11,524 nt of DNA from CAYGZM01 sp964354365 (GCA_964354365.1 CAYGZM010000115.1:1-11524), one strand, 5' to 3'; shown: positions 1-6,912, counted from the stretch's first letter. The notes: generated by a model not told the origin, from the letters alone. Numbers and translations are program-made.

Positions 1-401
1 AGGCCGGACAAATCGCCGCCTTTCGCCTTCAACTTGTCATAATATACCTGGAACTGTTCAGCGAGCGCCTCTGCGGATTTGTTCAGCGCGATCATCCGGG
101 TATTGAGGTCCTTTACTTTATCGCCCGACTTATCAGCAATCATATTCTGCATAAGCTCCTTGGCGAGTTTGTCAACCTCGGCACTCCTGGCTTCGAGGGC
201 TTCCTTACATTTCAGGGCGGCTGCTCTCAACTGGGGGGCGTCCATTTTCTCCGCTTCGGCCTTGACCTGGCTGATGGCTTTGTTCTCGTCGGTCTTCTGA
301 TCGGTCGGGACAACAGTCTCTTTCTTCTCGCTGCATCCGACAACAGTTAGCGAACACAGAACCAACAAACACAAAAGAGTAGTGCTTTTCACAGCTTTCA
401 T
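1..401 (-). CDS. Small lipoprotein, paralogue of the gene at 1535-1909 (3' end clipped by window edge)
   Basis: The frame reads from an ATG at 401 to the window edge and gives 133 residues plus two bases. It starts MKAVKSTTLLCLLVLCSL and has a lipobox (TVVGC) with Cys23 as the likely lipidated residue, so the product should be anchored in an envelope membrane. The rest is hydrophilic, Lys/Glu/Ala-rich and probably a long helix or coiled coil. The last visible residues are KAKGGDLSGL. In the paralogue the same ending is followed at once by a stop, so only about four bases are probably missing here. A GAAAGGGC ribosome site lies about 6 nt before the ATG, with the same spacing as in the paralogue. 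This copy has roughly ten extra residues after the lipobox compared with its sister. It follows mscS by about 150 nt. I do not recognise a named family, and the function is unknown; a structural or channel-associated envelope role is only inference. Confidence 0.85.
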   Translation of the reverse strand, partial: MKAVKSTTLLCLLVLCSLTVVGCSEKKETVVPTDQKTDENKAISQVKAEAEKMDAPQLRAAALKCKEALEARSAEVDKLAKELMQNMIADKSGDKVKDLNTRMIALNKSAEALAEQFQVYYDKLKAKGGDLSG

Positions 402-553
402 TTATTCGCCCTTTCAATGACTATTGACATTTCTCACGGCCAACACCGGCAAGCACAATTGTACAGTCCCACAGCCGAGTATCCAGAAATTTCGGGGCAA
501 GACATTGATTTTTCGTATGCCCAGCTACAGAATCACAACGGCTTTTGCAGCGG

Positions 554-1390
554 TTACGACTTGACCGGTCTTTGAGAAAGGCCGTCCTTGATATGGATGT
601 CGCGCTGGGGGAAGGGCATCATAATGCCGGCGTCGTCGAAGGCCATTTTGATCCTGCCGGTCGCGTCGCAATAGACATCCCAGTAGTCAGCCTCCTTGAC
701 CCATGGCCGGACAACGAAGTTGACACTGCTTTCGGCCAGCTCGAAGACCGCCACCTTCGCAGGCGGGTCTTTAAGCACTCTGCTGTCGCCGGCCAGCACC
801 CGCTCCATCACCTCCTGGGCTTTCTTCAGGTCATCTTCATAAGAGACCCCTATAACCAGGTCAACGCGTCTGGTTCCATTGGTCGTGTAATTCTTGATAT
901 TGTCGCTGGTCACCTTGGCGTTGGGGATGATGGCCCGTATGTTATCCGGGGTATCGATAAGCGTGTTGAAGATTTGTATCTCCTGCACAGTCCCCTTGAT
1001 GCCGCCGATTTCAACAAAGTCGCCTACCTTCATTGGCTTGAATATAATCATCAGCACGCCTGCTGCGAAATTTGCCAGAGAGCCCTGCAGAGCCAGGCCG
1101 ATCGCCAGGCCCGCCGCACCTAATACCGCAATGAATGAAGTTGTCTCGACACCTGCCGTCGCCAGTGCGGCGACAACGACAAATACCAACAACACTACGT
1201 ATGACAAATTCTCGGTGAACCGGACCAGGGTCTTGTCTATGCGGGCCTTTGCAAGCGCCTTTGCGGCAAGCCTTGAGAGCAACTTGGCAACCCAGCGCCC
1301 CACGACAAAAATGGCAAGGGCGCCGACAACCTTTAATCCGTATTCCGCAAGATACTCGGAGACTTTCTGCAGGATTTCATCTACGTTCAT
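554..1390 (-). CDS. mscS: MscS-family small-conductance mechanosensitive channel
   Basis: This 278-residue protein matches E. coli MscS (286 residues) in length and layout. Three membrane segments lie near residues 19-39, 61-80 and 84-117. TM3 carries the pore-helix pattern AVLGAAGLAIGLALQGSLAN, rich in Gly and Ala, and is followed by the FKPMKVGDFVEIGG strand that opens the beta domain. The end of the cytoplasmic cage shows the family signature FPQRDIHI (260-267). Known role of the family: an inner-membrane heptamer that opens under membrane tension and releases solutes during hypo-osmotic shock. A GAAAGGAT ribosome site sits about 6 nt before the ATG. The gene lies between two paralogous lipoprotein genes on the same strand, about 145 nt downstream of one and 150 nt upstream of the other, so the three may form one envelope-stress cassette. 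Family assignment is firm; the physiological link to the lipoproteins is inferred. Confidence 0.95.
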   Translation of the reverse strand: MNVDEILQKVSEYLAEYGLKVVGALAIFVVGRWVAKLLSRLAAKALAKARIDKTLVRFTENLSYVVLLVFVVVAALATAGVETTSFIAVLGAAGLAIGLALQGSLANFAAGVLMIIFKPMKVGDFVEIGGIKGTVQEIQIFNTLIDTPDNIRAIIPNAKVTSDNIKNYTTNGTRRVDLVIGVSYEDDLKKAQEVMERVLAGDSRVLKDPPAKVAVFELAESSVNFVVRPWVKEADYWDVYCDATGRIKMAFDDAGIMMPFPQRDIHIKDGLSQRPVKS

Positions 1391-1534
1391 CGCGATATCC
1401 TTTCAAGATTCGTAGTGACCATCCGACCGTTCCCTTCCGGCAGCCGGGCACAAAAGGGATGTAAAGAGCCCCCTACACGCACCGTTTTTGAAGCTCAAAC
1501 GCGATTTGACGGACGGCTGACCTGACACCTATAT

Positions 1535-1909
1535 CTACAGGCCGGATAAATCGCCGCCTTTCTCTTTCAGCTTGTCAAGGTATATCTGGAGCCGCTCCTT
1601 TAGCGCGCTTACCGACTTGTTGATGTTATCGACCTCGGTCTTGAGTGCCTTTGCCTCTTTGCCAAGTATTTCGGCGACGGGGATTTCCTTGAGCTTGGCT
1701 GCCAATTTCTCAACTTCTTTGCCCTTGGCCTCGATAGCATCTTTGTAGCTTATCGCCGTCGTTCTGAGGTCCGCGGCGTTCATCTTCTCCGCCTCGGCCT
1801 TCACTTCGCTGATGGGCTTGCTTTCGTCGGCCTTCTTGCCGCATCCAATAATAACCAACGAACATACACCCAACAGACACCACAGAACAGTCCTCATTCT
1901 TGTCTTCAT
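1535..1909 (-). CDS. Small lipoprotein, paralogue of the gene at the left window edge
   Basis: This is a 124-residue protein starting MKTRMRTVLWCLLGVCSL with a lipobox (VIIGC) and Cys23 as the likely acylation site. The mature part is charged, helical and Lys/Glu/Ala-rich, ending KEKGGDLSGL. Two adjacent ATG codons are possible (1912 and 1909). I chose 1909 because it puts the lipobox Cys at residue 23, exactly as in the paralogue, and leaves the AAGGGC ribosome site 6 nt upstream in both genes. The two proteins share the lipobox region, a KAEAEKM block, alternating Lys/Glu/Leu helical segments and an identical GGDLSGL end, so they arose by duplication. mscS begins about 145 nt downstream. 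The even charge and heptad-like Leu spacing suggest a coiled coil, somewhat like small Lpp-type lipoproteins, but I see no clear homology to Lpp. Function unknown. Confidence 0.85.
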   Translation of the reverse strand: MKTRMRTVLWCLLGVCSLVIIGCGKKADESKPISEVKAEAEKMNAADLRTTAISYKDAIEAKGKEVEKLAAKLKEIPVAEILGKEAKALKTEVDNINKSVSALKERLQIYLDKLKEKGGDLSGL

Positions 1910-2256
1910 CATTCAGCCCTTCATAAAACGTCCATATTCGTGACACACTCTGGGCAAACGGAACACCAGCGGGATTCTCGCAGGGCAACGCCCAGGACAC
2001 GCAGAGGCTGCTGTGTCCATTCCGAGGTATCCCGCCTGATTCAAGCTCACACGATTGTATGCTCCCCCTGGGAATAGTCCAGAGATTCCGGGATGAATAC
2101 TGAACCGGTGGCCTCCTGCCGGGCGGCAGAGATAAAGGACAAGACGCCAAGTAAAACGCCGGGCAGACTCCAACCCCTGCAACAAGAGCCGGTCAACTCC
2201 ACGTATTCCGGCTCAAGGCTCCCGCGGGGAAACGGTGTCGCCTCCCGGGTCCTTCT
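1910..2256. other. Intergenic stretch without a convincing gene
   Basis: About 350 bases separate the Rrf2 gene from the lipoprotein gene. An open frame (1913-2185, minus, 90 codons) crosses it and stops next to the lipoprotein ribosome site. Its composition (Arg, Cys, Pro, Gly scattered, no domain pattern) looks like chance and it has no good ribosome site. The region holds a 7-bp hairpin at 2186-2214, listed separately, and smaller inverted repeats at about 2066-2093 (GGAAT/ATTCC) and 2117-2132. A promoter for the lipoprotein/mscS cassette should lie here, but I see no clear -35/-10 pair. Confidence 0.5.
2186..2214 (-). terminator. Possible weak terminator behind the Rrf2 gene
   Basis: On the minus strand GAGCCGG and CCGGCTC form a perfect 7-bp stem around a 15-nt loop, 42 nt past the Rrf2 stop codon, followed by TTGTTGC. 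The loop is large and the T tract poor, so this is at best a weak intrinsic terminator and could be chance in GC-rich spacer DNA. Confidence 0.3.
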
Positions 2257-2604
2257 CTAAGTTTTTTTGCAGATTATCACCTTGCTCATTGCATCCGCGA
2301 AGGTTTTCAGCGGTTTCTTGAGCGCAGCAACAGGCGGGTGGGCAATATCCATCTCGCCGCAGGTTACGTTCCACAAGTCAAGGAGCGTCACGACCCTGTT
2401 CCTTATTCTGACGCCGCCGATCCTTCCTCGCTTGCATTCAACGATGCCGTGCTTGCCGAGCGTCTGTATGACTTTCTGCAGATACCCCACGGAGAAATTC
2501 AGGGCCTTTGCAACCTCGCCGGCCTGAATATAGTCGTTACTCGTCCTTCCCTTGAGAAAAACGACGGTATCAACGGCCATTGTGAAATCCTGATTAAGTT
2601 TCAC
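2257..2604 (-). CDS. Rrf2-family transcriptional regulator, no Fe-S cysteine motif
   Basis: This 115-residue winged-helix protein has the Rrf2 layout: an N-terminal MKLNQDFTMAVDTVVFL helix, a helix-turn-helix around residues 26-50 (AGEVAKALNFSVGYLQKVI), the wing as GRIGGVRI (60-67, usually G..GG..L) and a TLLDLW helix (73-78). Family members such as IscR, NsrR and RsrR are DNA-binding repressors or activators, often sensing through an Fe-S cluster held by three spaced cysteines. Here the only cysteines are C57, C82 and C112, which do not form that cluster, and the protein is shorter than typical members (130-160). The start is GTG, fixed by a near-perfect AAGGAGGT site 4 nt upstream. It lies 19 nt behind the aldo/keto reductase stop, so the two are probably co-transcribed. 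A run of seven A residues precedes the stop codon. The effector is unknown. Confidence 0.85.
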   Translation of the reverse strand: MKLNQDFTMAVDTVVFLKGRTSNDYIQAGEVAKALNFSVGYLQKVIQTLGKHGIVECKRGRIGGVRIRNRVVTLLDLWNVTCGEMDIAHPPVAALKKPLKTFADAMSKVIICKKT

Positions 2605-2616
2605 GGTTACCTCCTT
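2605..2616 (-). promoter_or_regulatory. Strong ribosome binding site fixing the GTG start of the Rrf2 gene
   Basis: The minus strand reads AAGGAGGTAACC directly before GTG. AAGGAGGT is an almost full match to the 16S anti-Shine-Dalgarno sequence at ideal spacing, which is why GTG at 2604 is preferred over the internal ATG at residue 9. Confidence 0.8.
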
Positions 2617-2623
2617 CTTGGTG

Positions 2624-3583
2624 CTACGCCACGTAAGCCGGGCTGTATATCTGCACCCGGCTCGTTTCGCCGGTCATCGGCACTTTGCGGACACGTACGG
2701 CAAAATCGTCAATCTCTTCGATCTTCTCGAAGCCGACCACCATCGCGTCCACACAGCCCGATTCCAGCACATATTTGATCGAATTGTCACGTTTTTCGTC
2801 GCTGTCGCGGAAAGTGCCCTCACCCAATACTTTCATCCCCACGACGGCCTTGCCCTGCTTGCGCAGCGCCTTGAGCACTGCTTCAACCTTGGGCACATCC
2901 TCTACCTGCCTTATGTCCATTTTCACTGCGTAAGGATTGATGCGCGCGTGCACGGAGTCAACCCACGGCTCTTTTACGCACGCCTCCAGCGCCGCCAATG
3001 AATGGCACGAGACGCCGTGAGCGCGGACGAGGCCCTTCTTCTTGACCTTGGCCAGAGTCTCCATATATCCGCCCAGCTCTTCCGGCCACTTTCCTGACTC
3101 AACGCAGTGCAGCACGATCAGGTCGATGTAGTCGGTATCCAGCTCCTTGAGGAAACGCTCCACGACAACATCGGCGGCGGGACGCTCGTTTTCCGGCAGC
3201 CCTCCCTGCCGCCACCAGATCTTCGAGGATATTGCGTAATCCTTGCGAGGCAATTTCTTCAGCGCCCCGGCAAGAAAGGGCTGCGTGCCGTAAAGATCCG
3301 CCACATCAAAGAGTCTGATGCCTCTTTCGTAACAGCCCCTTGCCAAGGCGTCGAAGTTTTCTTTTCCCATACGCGTATGGTTCGACTGGCGTCCGCCGCC
3401 GCGCATGCCCGTACCGAAACCAACTCGCGAGACCTTTATCTTTGTCTTGCCCAGCCTTACGCGGTCGTACGGGTCGAACATCCCGGGCTTCTGTTTCTCG
3501 GCGGCCGTTAGCTCGGTTCCCAGCAGCAGACCGCCTACACCTGCAATCGACCTTGCCAAAAATTCACGACGTTTCATTTCCAT
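2624..3583 (-). CDS. Aldo/keto reductase with twin-arginine signal
   Basis: This is a 319-residue protein. The N-terminus reads KRREFLARS followed by a hydrophobic stretch (IAGVGGLLLG), a twin-arginine (Tat) type signal with R5-R6 and likely cleavage near residue 28. The rest is an aldo/keto reductase TIM barrel starting RVRLGKTKIKVSRVGFGTG (41-59). The family tetrad is present: D93 and Y98 in DVADLYG, K121 in SSKIW, H159 in VLHC. Late-barrel VVGMKVLGEG (247-256) and VVGFEKIEEI (282-291) fit the cofactor-binding half. Members reduce aldehydes or ketones with NAD(P)H, or oxidise sugars; the substrate cannot be read from sequence. Export by Tat would carry the folded, cofactor-loaded enzyme, as seen for many planctomycete oxidoreductases. 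The start at 3583 has AAGGGT 9 nt upstream; an ATG two codons later is the alternative. The Rrf2 gene follows 19 nt downstream. Confidence 0.92.
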   Translation of the reverse strand: MEMKRREFLARSIAGVGGLLLGTELTAAEKQKPGMFDPYDRVRLGKTKIKVSRVGFGTGMRGGGRQSNHTRMGKENFDALARGCYERGIRLFDVADLYGTQPFLAGALKKLPRKDYAISSKIWWRQGGLPENERPAADVVVERFLKELDTDYIDLIVLHCVESGKWPEELGGYMETLAKVKKKGLVRAHGVSCHSLAALEACVKEPWVDSVHARINPYAVKMDIRQVEDVPKVEAVLKALRKQGKAVVGMKVLGEGTFRDSDEKRDNSIKYVLESGCVDAMVVGFEKIEEIDDFAVRVRKVPMTGETSRVQIYSPAYVA

Positions 3584-3659
3584 CAGTAACGACCCTTATC
3601 CTGCCCCGGATTCCCCGGACAATCACTGCTCAGCTACGCCGCTGAACCATCTTTGCACT

Positions 3660-3688
3660 AACATATCCTAATTTACCTGATAATGCAA
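3660..3688 (-). promoter_or_regulatory. Candidate promoter for the aldo/keto reductase-Rrf2 unit
   Basis: On the minus strand TTGCAT (3688-3683) and TATGTT (3665-3660) are separated by 17 bases in an AT-rich patch, about 75 nt before the reductase ATG. Spacing is ideal but both hexamers are only partial matches to a sigma-70-type consensus (3/6 and 4/6). It is chosen because it is the only AT-rich block in the spacer. Confidence 0.3.
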
Positions 3689-3716
3689 GAATCTAAGTGA
3701 AATTTTTGTCGTGTCG

Positions 3717-3750
3717 TCCGGCATCCCCGACCAGCCTAAAGGATGCCGGA
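3717..3750 (-). terminator. Strong hairpin spanning the stop codon of the 2H phosphoesterase gene
   Basis: TCCGGCATCC and GGATGCCGGA form a perfect 10-bp stem with a 14-nt loop. On the minus strand the first arm encodes the last codons (Ser-Gly-Ile-Leu), the TAG stop lies in the loop, and the second arm lies in the spacer. There is no T tract after it (CGACACGACAAAAATTT), so it is not a standard intrinsic terminator. It may act as an mRNA 3' end stabiliser or a Rho-assisted end. Confidence 0.4.
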
Positions 3751-4377
3751 TTTCGGGTCAAAAGCCGAGGGGGCGGCGCCGGGAAGTGCAGACGAGGCAA
3801 GAACCCTTCGGCAGGTGCAATGGTTTCCCAGGTGGCATAGGGCAAGTCTTGAAGCCGTGAATTCCTCCGGGAATGAAAAGTCGCCGAGTTCTCCGTATCC
3901 AATCGTGATGTGCGGAAAGAATCTTGTGAAACTTGATTTTTCGGGGTAATCCCGGATCCATCGCAGGGTCGATTCGCATACCGTCGGCCCCAGGACCATA
4001 TCCACCGTCACGTTGTGGCTGAGATATGGCATCAGTCTTTGCAGGACTTCTTCGTGAAGCGATTGGAGTGCTTTGGTCCGTTCTATTTGAAAGACCGACA
4101 CTTTTTCGCTCGCGGAGTTTGTGCCGACGTGAATGCCAACGACCTTCAACGGCCCCAAAGCACGCCGCCCTGCGATTTGCTGCACAATTTTGCCGATCTC
4201 GCCGATATCCTTCTCTTCAATGCAGCCCATAGCCAGAGAAATGTGCGGGAGGCAATTCTCTTTCTCCAGGACTATCTTGTCGCCGGCAAGCCCAAGCAAT
4301 TGCCTGTTTGCTTCGATGGCCTTGTCCGCCATCACCTGCGACGGTAACAGCACCACATCAATCGCTATTTTTGCCAT
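3736..4377 (-). CDS. 2H phosphoesterase, 2'-5' RNA ligase/cyclic phosphodiesterase-like
   Basis: This 213-residue protein starts MAKIAIDVVLLPS. Two H-x-[ST] motifs define the 2H superfamily: LPHISLAMG (H45, S47) and FPHITIGYGELG (H156, T158), about 110 residues apart, as in LigT/ThpR-type proteins of 180-220 residues. In that family the two histidines sit in a symmetric cleft and hydrolyse 2',3'-cyclic phosphates or 2'-5' linkages in RNA or nucleotides; the substrate here is unknown. The protein is cytosolic, with no signal. The open frame extends upstream to 4545, but the first 56 codons show no domain, while ATG 4377 has GAGGT 7 nt upstream and begins right at the first beta strand. The last 20 or so residues (ALPGAAPSAFDPKSGIL) look like an unstructured tail, and its end overlaps a 10-bp hairpin. 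It appears monocistronic, with a TATAAT box about 120 nt upstream. Confidence 0.85.
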   Translation of the reverse strand: MAKIAIDVVLLPSQVMADKAIEANRQLLGLAGDKIVLEKENCLPHISLAMGCIEEKDIGEIGKIVQQIAGRRALGPLKVVGIHVGTNSASEKVSVFQIERTKALQSLHEEVLQRLMPYLSHNVTVDMVLGPTVCESTLRWIRDYPEKSSFTRFFPHITIGYGELGDFSFPEEFTASRLALCHLGNHCTCRRVLASSALPGAAPSAFDPKSGIL

Positions 4378-4494
4378 CGCAACAACCTCGACGACAAAAT
4401 CGAACAGTTTTCGCAATCGGGGCACGGAACACGTTGGCCCGACATTCGTGCTTCTTATCCCAACAACCTGCGAACAAATATGCAGCCGCAGCGC

Positions 4495-4524
4495 ATTATA
4501 CGTGAAAATGTGACAGAGCGGCAA
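4495..4524 (-). promoter_or_regulatory. Candidate promoter for the 2H phosphoesterase gene
   Basis: A perfect TATAAT (4500-4495 on the minus strand) is preceded at 18 bases by TTGCCG (4524-4519), a 4/6 match to the -35 consensus. Transcription would start near 4488 and leave a leader of about 110 nt before the ATG at 4377. The -35 element falls in the loop and stem of the upstream hairpin, so terminator and promoter would be interleaved. Confidence 0.4.
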
Positions 4525-4535
4525 AAGCTCTGTTA
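4511..4535 (-). terminator. Hairpin, possible terminator of the histidine kinase transcript
   Basis: ACAGAGC and GCTCTGT form a perfect 7-bp stem, extendable by a G-T and a T-A pair, around a 7-nt loop (TTTTGCC on the minus strand). It is followed on the minus strand by CACATTTTC, a short T-rich patch. It lies just over 100 nt past the kinase stop. The U tract is weak, so intrinsic termination is plausible but not certain. Confidence 0.35.
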
Positions 4536-4551
4536 AAAAGTTCAAGGTTAC

Positions 4552-4586
4552 GTCATTTCGACCGAGCGAAGCGAGTGGAGAAATCT
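4552..4586. repeat. Dispersed-type intergenic palindromic repeat
   Basis: The element has outer arms ATTTC/GAAAT and inner arms CC-G-AG-CG / CG-AG-T-GG around an AAG loop. It folds into an imperfect hairpin on either strand, with mirrored AG mismatches. I recognise the motif (CGACCGAGCGAAGCGAGTGG core) as a type that recurs between genes in many bacterial genomes. Only one copy is in this window, so the repeat nature here rests on recognition, not on counting. Confidence 0.55.
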
Positions 4587-4642
4587 ATTCAAACAGCCAA
4601 ATGCCATTTGCGCTGTAGTCGTCCCATTTCTGAAATGCGGCA

Positions 4643-6904
4643 CTATTCGGTCGGCAGGTGAATTGTCACGGTCGTTCCGATATCGGGCTGGCTTTCAATA
4701 TGCAAGGCGCCGCCGTTTATCTGTATGAACCTTGCAGCGTATGCAAGGCCCATTCCGCGTTTTCGTCCCGCGGGCTTGGCGGAGAGAAACGGGTGAGTCG
4801 CCTTTCGGACGGTCTCGGCGTCCATCCCGCAGCCAAGATCCATAACCTGGAGTCTCACCAGGCCACCCGACTCAGCCGACTCGGCGGCAACCTTTATCGG
4901 CCCAAGCTCACCTCGGTAGGATTCAATGGCGTTGGTTATGACGTTTGCGAGGGCTGAGGCAATCTGGGCCGAATCCACGAAAACCTCTTTCACATCGTCG
5001 GCTACTTCGAGCTGAACGTTGATGTGCTCTGTGTCTGTCTTGCGGCCGGCCAATAGCAAAGCTTCATCGATTATCTGCCTGACATCGGTCCGAGCAGGCC
5101 TGGGCTGGGGCGGCTGGGCAAAAGTCATCAGGTCGTGAATGATAGCGGACGCCTCATTTGCATTATCCTGAATCTGATTGAGGATATCTTTCTTTTCCTG
5201 GTCGGTCTCGGCCCGGGCGAGCATCTGCGCCCTGCCGGAGATTACCGTCAGGGGATTGTTCAGCTCGTGGGCGGCGCCTGCGGCCATTTCCGCCAGAGCT
5301 TCGATGTGACTGCCTGCGCCGGTCTTGGGTTCGATAGGCTTTGGCGCCGGGGGTCCCCAAGGAGCGGGCCGGACGGCGCCGGACGGCGAAACAAACTGCA
5401 CGAAGCGCTCGGCAAGACTCTGCTGCCCGGCGACGGCAAGGGCCACGTCCAGGACAGCAGCCGCAATTGAAGACGATGTCTTGAACTTCTCCTCGAACAA
5501 CGCCGCATCGCCCGGATAGTTGAGCTCAAAGGCAATCGCCCCAACCGCAGTGCCGTTGGAAAGCAGGGGCAGCAGCTTGGTCCTGCCCTCGCCGAAGTCA
5601 ACGTCCAATTGCTCAAACAGCCAGTCAATATGGTCGTGGGCGTCAAGAATCGCGAAGCTTCTGGCTATCGGCTTTGGTATTGGGAAGACCCGATCCGGCA
5701 CGTCCAGGCAAACCGTCCTGCTATGGCCCAGGCTCTCCACGATAACAGCATCGAGTGCCTGCGCGCCGGGCGGAGGGGCCAGATACAGACACACCATACC
5801 GGTCTGATAGAACTTCTGCCAGCGTGCGGCGAAATTCTCGGCCACATCTATTGCGCCGGCCGTCGAATCTATGCTGAGCAGGAAATCAGTCAGGAAATCC
5901 AGGTGGCTCGAAGCGGTTTGCAGTTTGCGATTCTCTTTGGACAGCTCTGTCTGCTGCCGGGCCAATTGTGCCGCGGCGGCCTGGGCGGCATCACAATAGT
6001 CAGCCACGGCATCCGGCGAATCCAGGCCGAGGACATTGGATTTCTCCGCGACCCGGGCAAGCAGGTTCCGCAGAATCTGCTCAAGCTGTTCGGGGGCTAT
6101 TCCGAGCGACCGGGCGTTTCTCTCCATTGGTTCGGGCGGACCGTAGCTGCCGGACCGGCCTATGCCGCTCCGACGCGCCAGGGAATCAGCCAGCTGCACT
6201 ACCTGCGATATCCTGACTTCGGGCATATTGTGCGAAATTGTTGCGGTGTCGCTGTGGTGCAGCCAGATAGCAAGGGCTATTGTGTTCGGCAGCCGCCACT
6301 TATTGGCCAGGCGCCTGCCGAGGATTGCATGATCGGCGCCGAGGTATTCTTGTTCAATCGTATGCAGGGAAGATTCCGTCGATTTCGCCTGTTCGGCAAT
6401 GCGGGCGAAGCTCTTGGGCATCGCATCCTGGAGCGCGAGCTTGCCAATATCGTGCAGCAGTCCGGCGCAATAGGCCAACTGTGAATCCACGCGTGCGGCG
6501 GCAATCCGTGCGATGTCCTCGGCACAACAGGCGACTGCAAGACTGTGCAGCAGGAGGTCTTTTCTGGAGGGCGCCTCGGAGCCTTCGAGGTCCCGGGAGA
6601 CTTTGACAGACAAGAGGACATCGCGGACGATGGGCGCGGGCAATCCATTAAGTGCGGGACGAAGAGAAAGGCCGTCGCCCGGCAGCGCTATCCCCTCACG
6701 GTCAATGAGCGAGAGGATCCTCGCCATAACGGCTGGGTCTGATTCTATAATATCGGCCAGGGCAGAAGGCGAAAACGCGCCTTGCAGAAGTTTGGGAAGA
6801 AGACGTGCCGCAACACAAGGCAAGATGGAAAGTGAATCGAGCCGGCCGACTGCAAGCTCCACCCGGCGGGCTGCTGTTGAGGCGTTGGACGGTATGTCCG
6901 GCAT
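4643..6904 (-). CDS. HDOD-domain sensor histidine kinase (soluble)
   Basis: This is a 753-residue cytosolic protein with no signal or membrane segment. Residues about 18-250 form an HDOD/HD domain that keeps H120, H151-D152 (GLLHDIGK), H192, H216-H217 and D240 as candidate metal ligands. A predicted coiled stretch (about 300-335) leads to a GAF-like sensor region (about 340-495). A Pro-rich linker (PWGPPAPKPIEPK) precedes the HisKA helix, with phospho-acceptor H546 in AAHELNNPL. The ATPase domain shows the N box (NVITNAIES), G1 box (DLGCGMD) and G2 box (KRGMGLAYA). It should autophosphorylate and pass phosphate to a response regulator; none is adjacent, the nearest being the partial one at the right edge. 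The ATG at 6904 is preferred over an upstream TTG (6937) because GGAGAAGG lies 8 nt before it. It starts 55 nt after the RCC1 gene stop, so read-through from that unit is possible. Confidence 0.9.
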   Translation of the reverse strand: MPDIPSNASTAARRVELAVGRLDSLSILPCVAARLLPKLLQGAFSPSALADIIESDPAVMARILSLIDREGIALPGDGLSLRPALNGLPAPIVRDVLLSVKVSRDLEGSEAPSRKDLLLHSLAVACCAEDIARIAAARVDSQLAYCAGLLHDIGKLALQDAMPKSFARIAEQAKSTESSLHTIEQEYLGADHAILGRRLANKWRLPNTIALAIWLHHSDTATISHNMPEVRISQVVQLADSLARRSGIGRSGSYGPPEPMERNARSLGIAPEQLEQILRNLLARVAEKSNVLGLDSPDAVADYCDAAQAAAAQLARQQTELSKENRKLQTASSHLDFLTDFLLSIDSTAGAIDVAENFAARWQKFYQTGMVCLYLAPPPGAQALDAVIVESLGHSRTVCLDVPDRVFPIPKPIARSFAILDAHDHIDWLFEQLDVDFGEGRTKLLPLLSNGTAVGAIAFELNYPGDAALFEEKFKTSSSIAAAVLDVALAVAGQQSLAERFVQFVSPSGAVRPAPWGPPAPKPIEPKTGAGSHIEALAEMAAGAAHELNNPLTVISGRAQMLARAETDQEKKDILNQIQDNANEASAIIHDLMTFAQPPQPRPARTDVRQIIDEALLLAGRKTDTEHINVQLEVADDVKEVFVDSAQIASALANVITNAIESYRGELGPIKVAAESAESGGLVRLQVMDLGCGMDAETVRKATHPFLSAKPAGRKRGMGLAYAARFIQINGGALHIESQPDIGTTVTIHLPTE

Positions 6905-6912
6905 ATAGCTAA

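Noticed and set aside
545..1123. Plus-strand open frame opposite mscS
   Set aside because: It is antisense to a gene with strong MscS signatures, and the long frame is a by-product of codon bias.
1391..1534. Small palindromes (CCGGC-A-GCCGG; TCAAA/TTTGA) between lipoprotein and mscS
   Set aside because: Stems of five pairs or fewer are expected by chance, and no promoter or terminator context is visible.
1913..2185. Open frame of 90 codons on the minus strand ending at the lipoprotein ribosome site
   Set aside because: No domain pattern, no ribosome site, and a composition typical of chance reading through GC-rich spacer DNA.
4378..4545. N-terminal extension of the 2H phosphoesterase
   Set aside because: The extra 56 codons have no family match, overlap a promoter and hairpin, and the internal ATG has a good ribosome site at the first beta strand.
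5609..6484. Long plus-strand open frame (291 codons) opposite the histidine kinase
   Set aside because: It lies fully antisense to a gene with clear HDOD and kinase motifs, shows no domain of its own, and all supported genes run on the minus strand.
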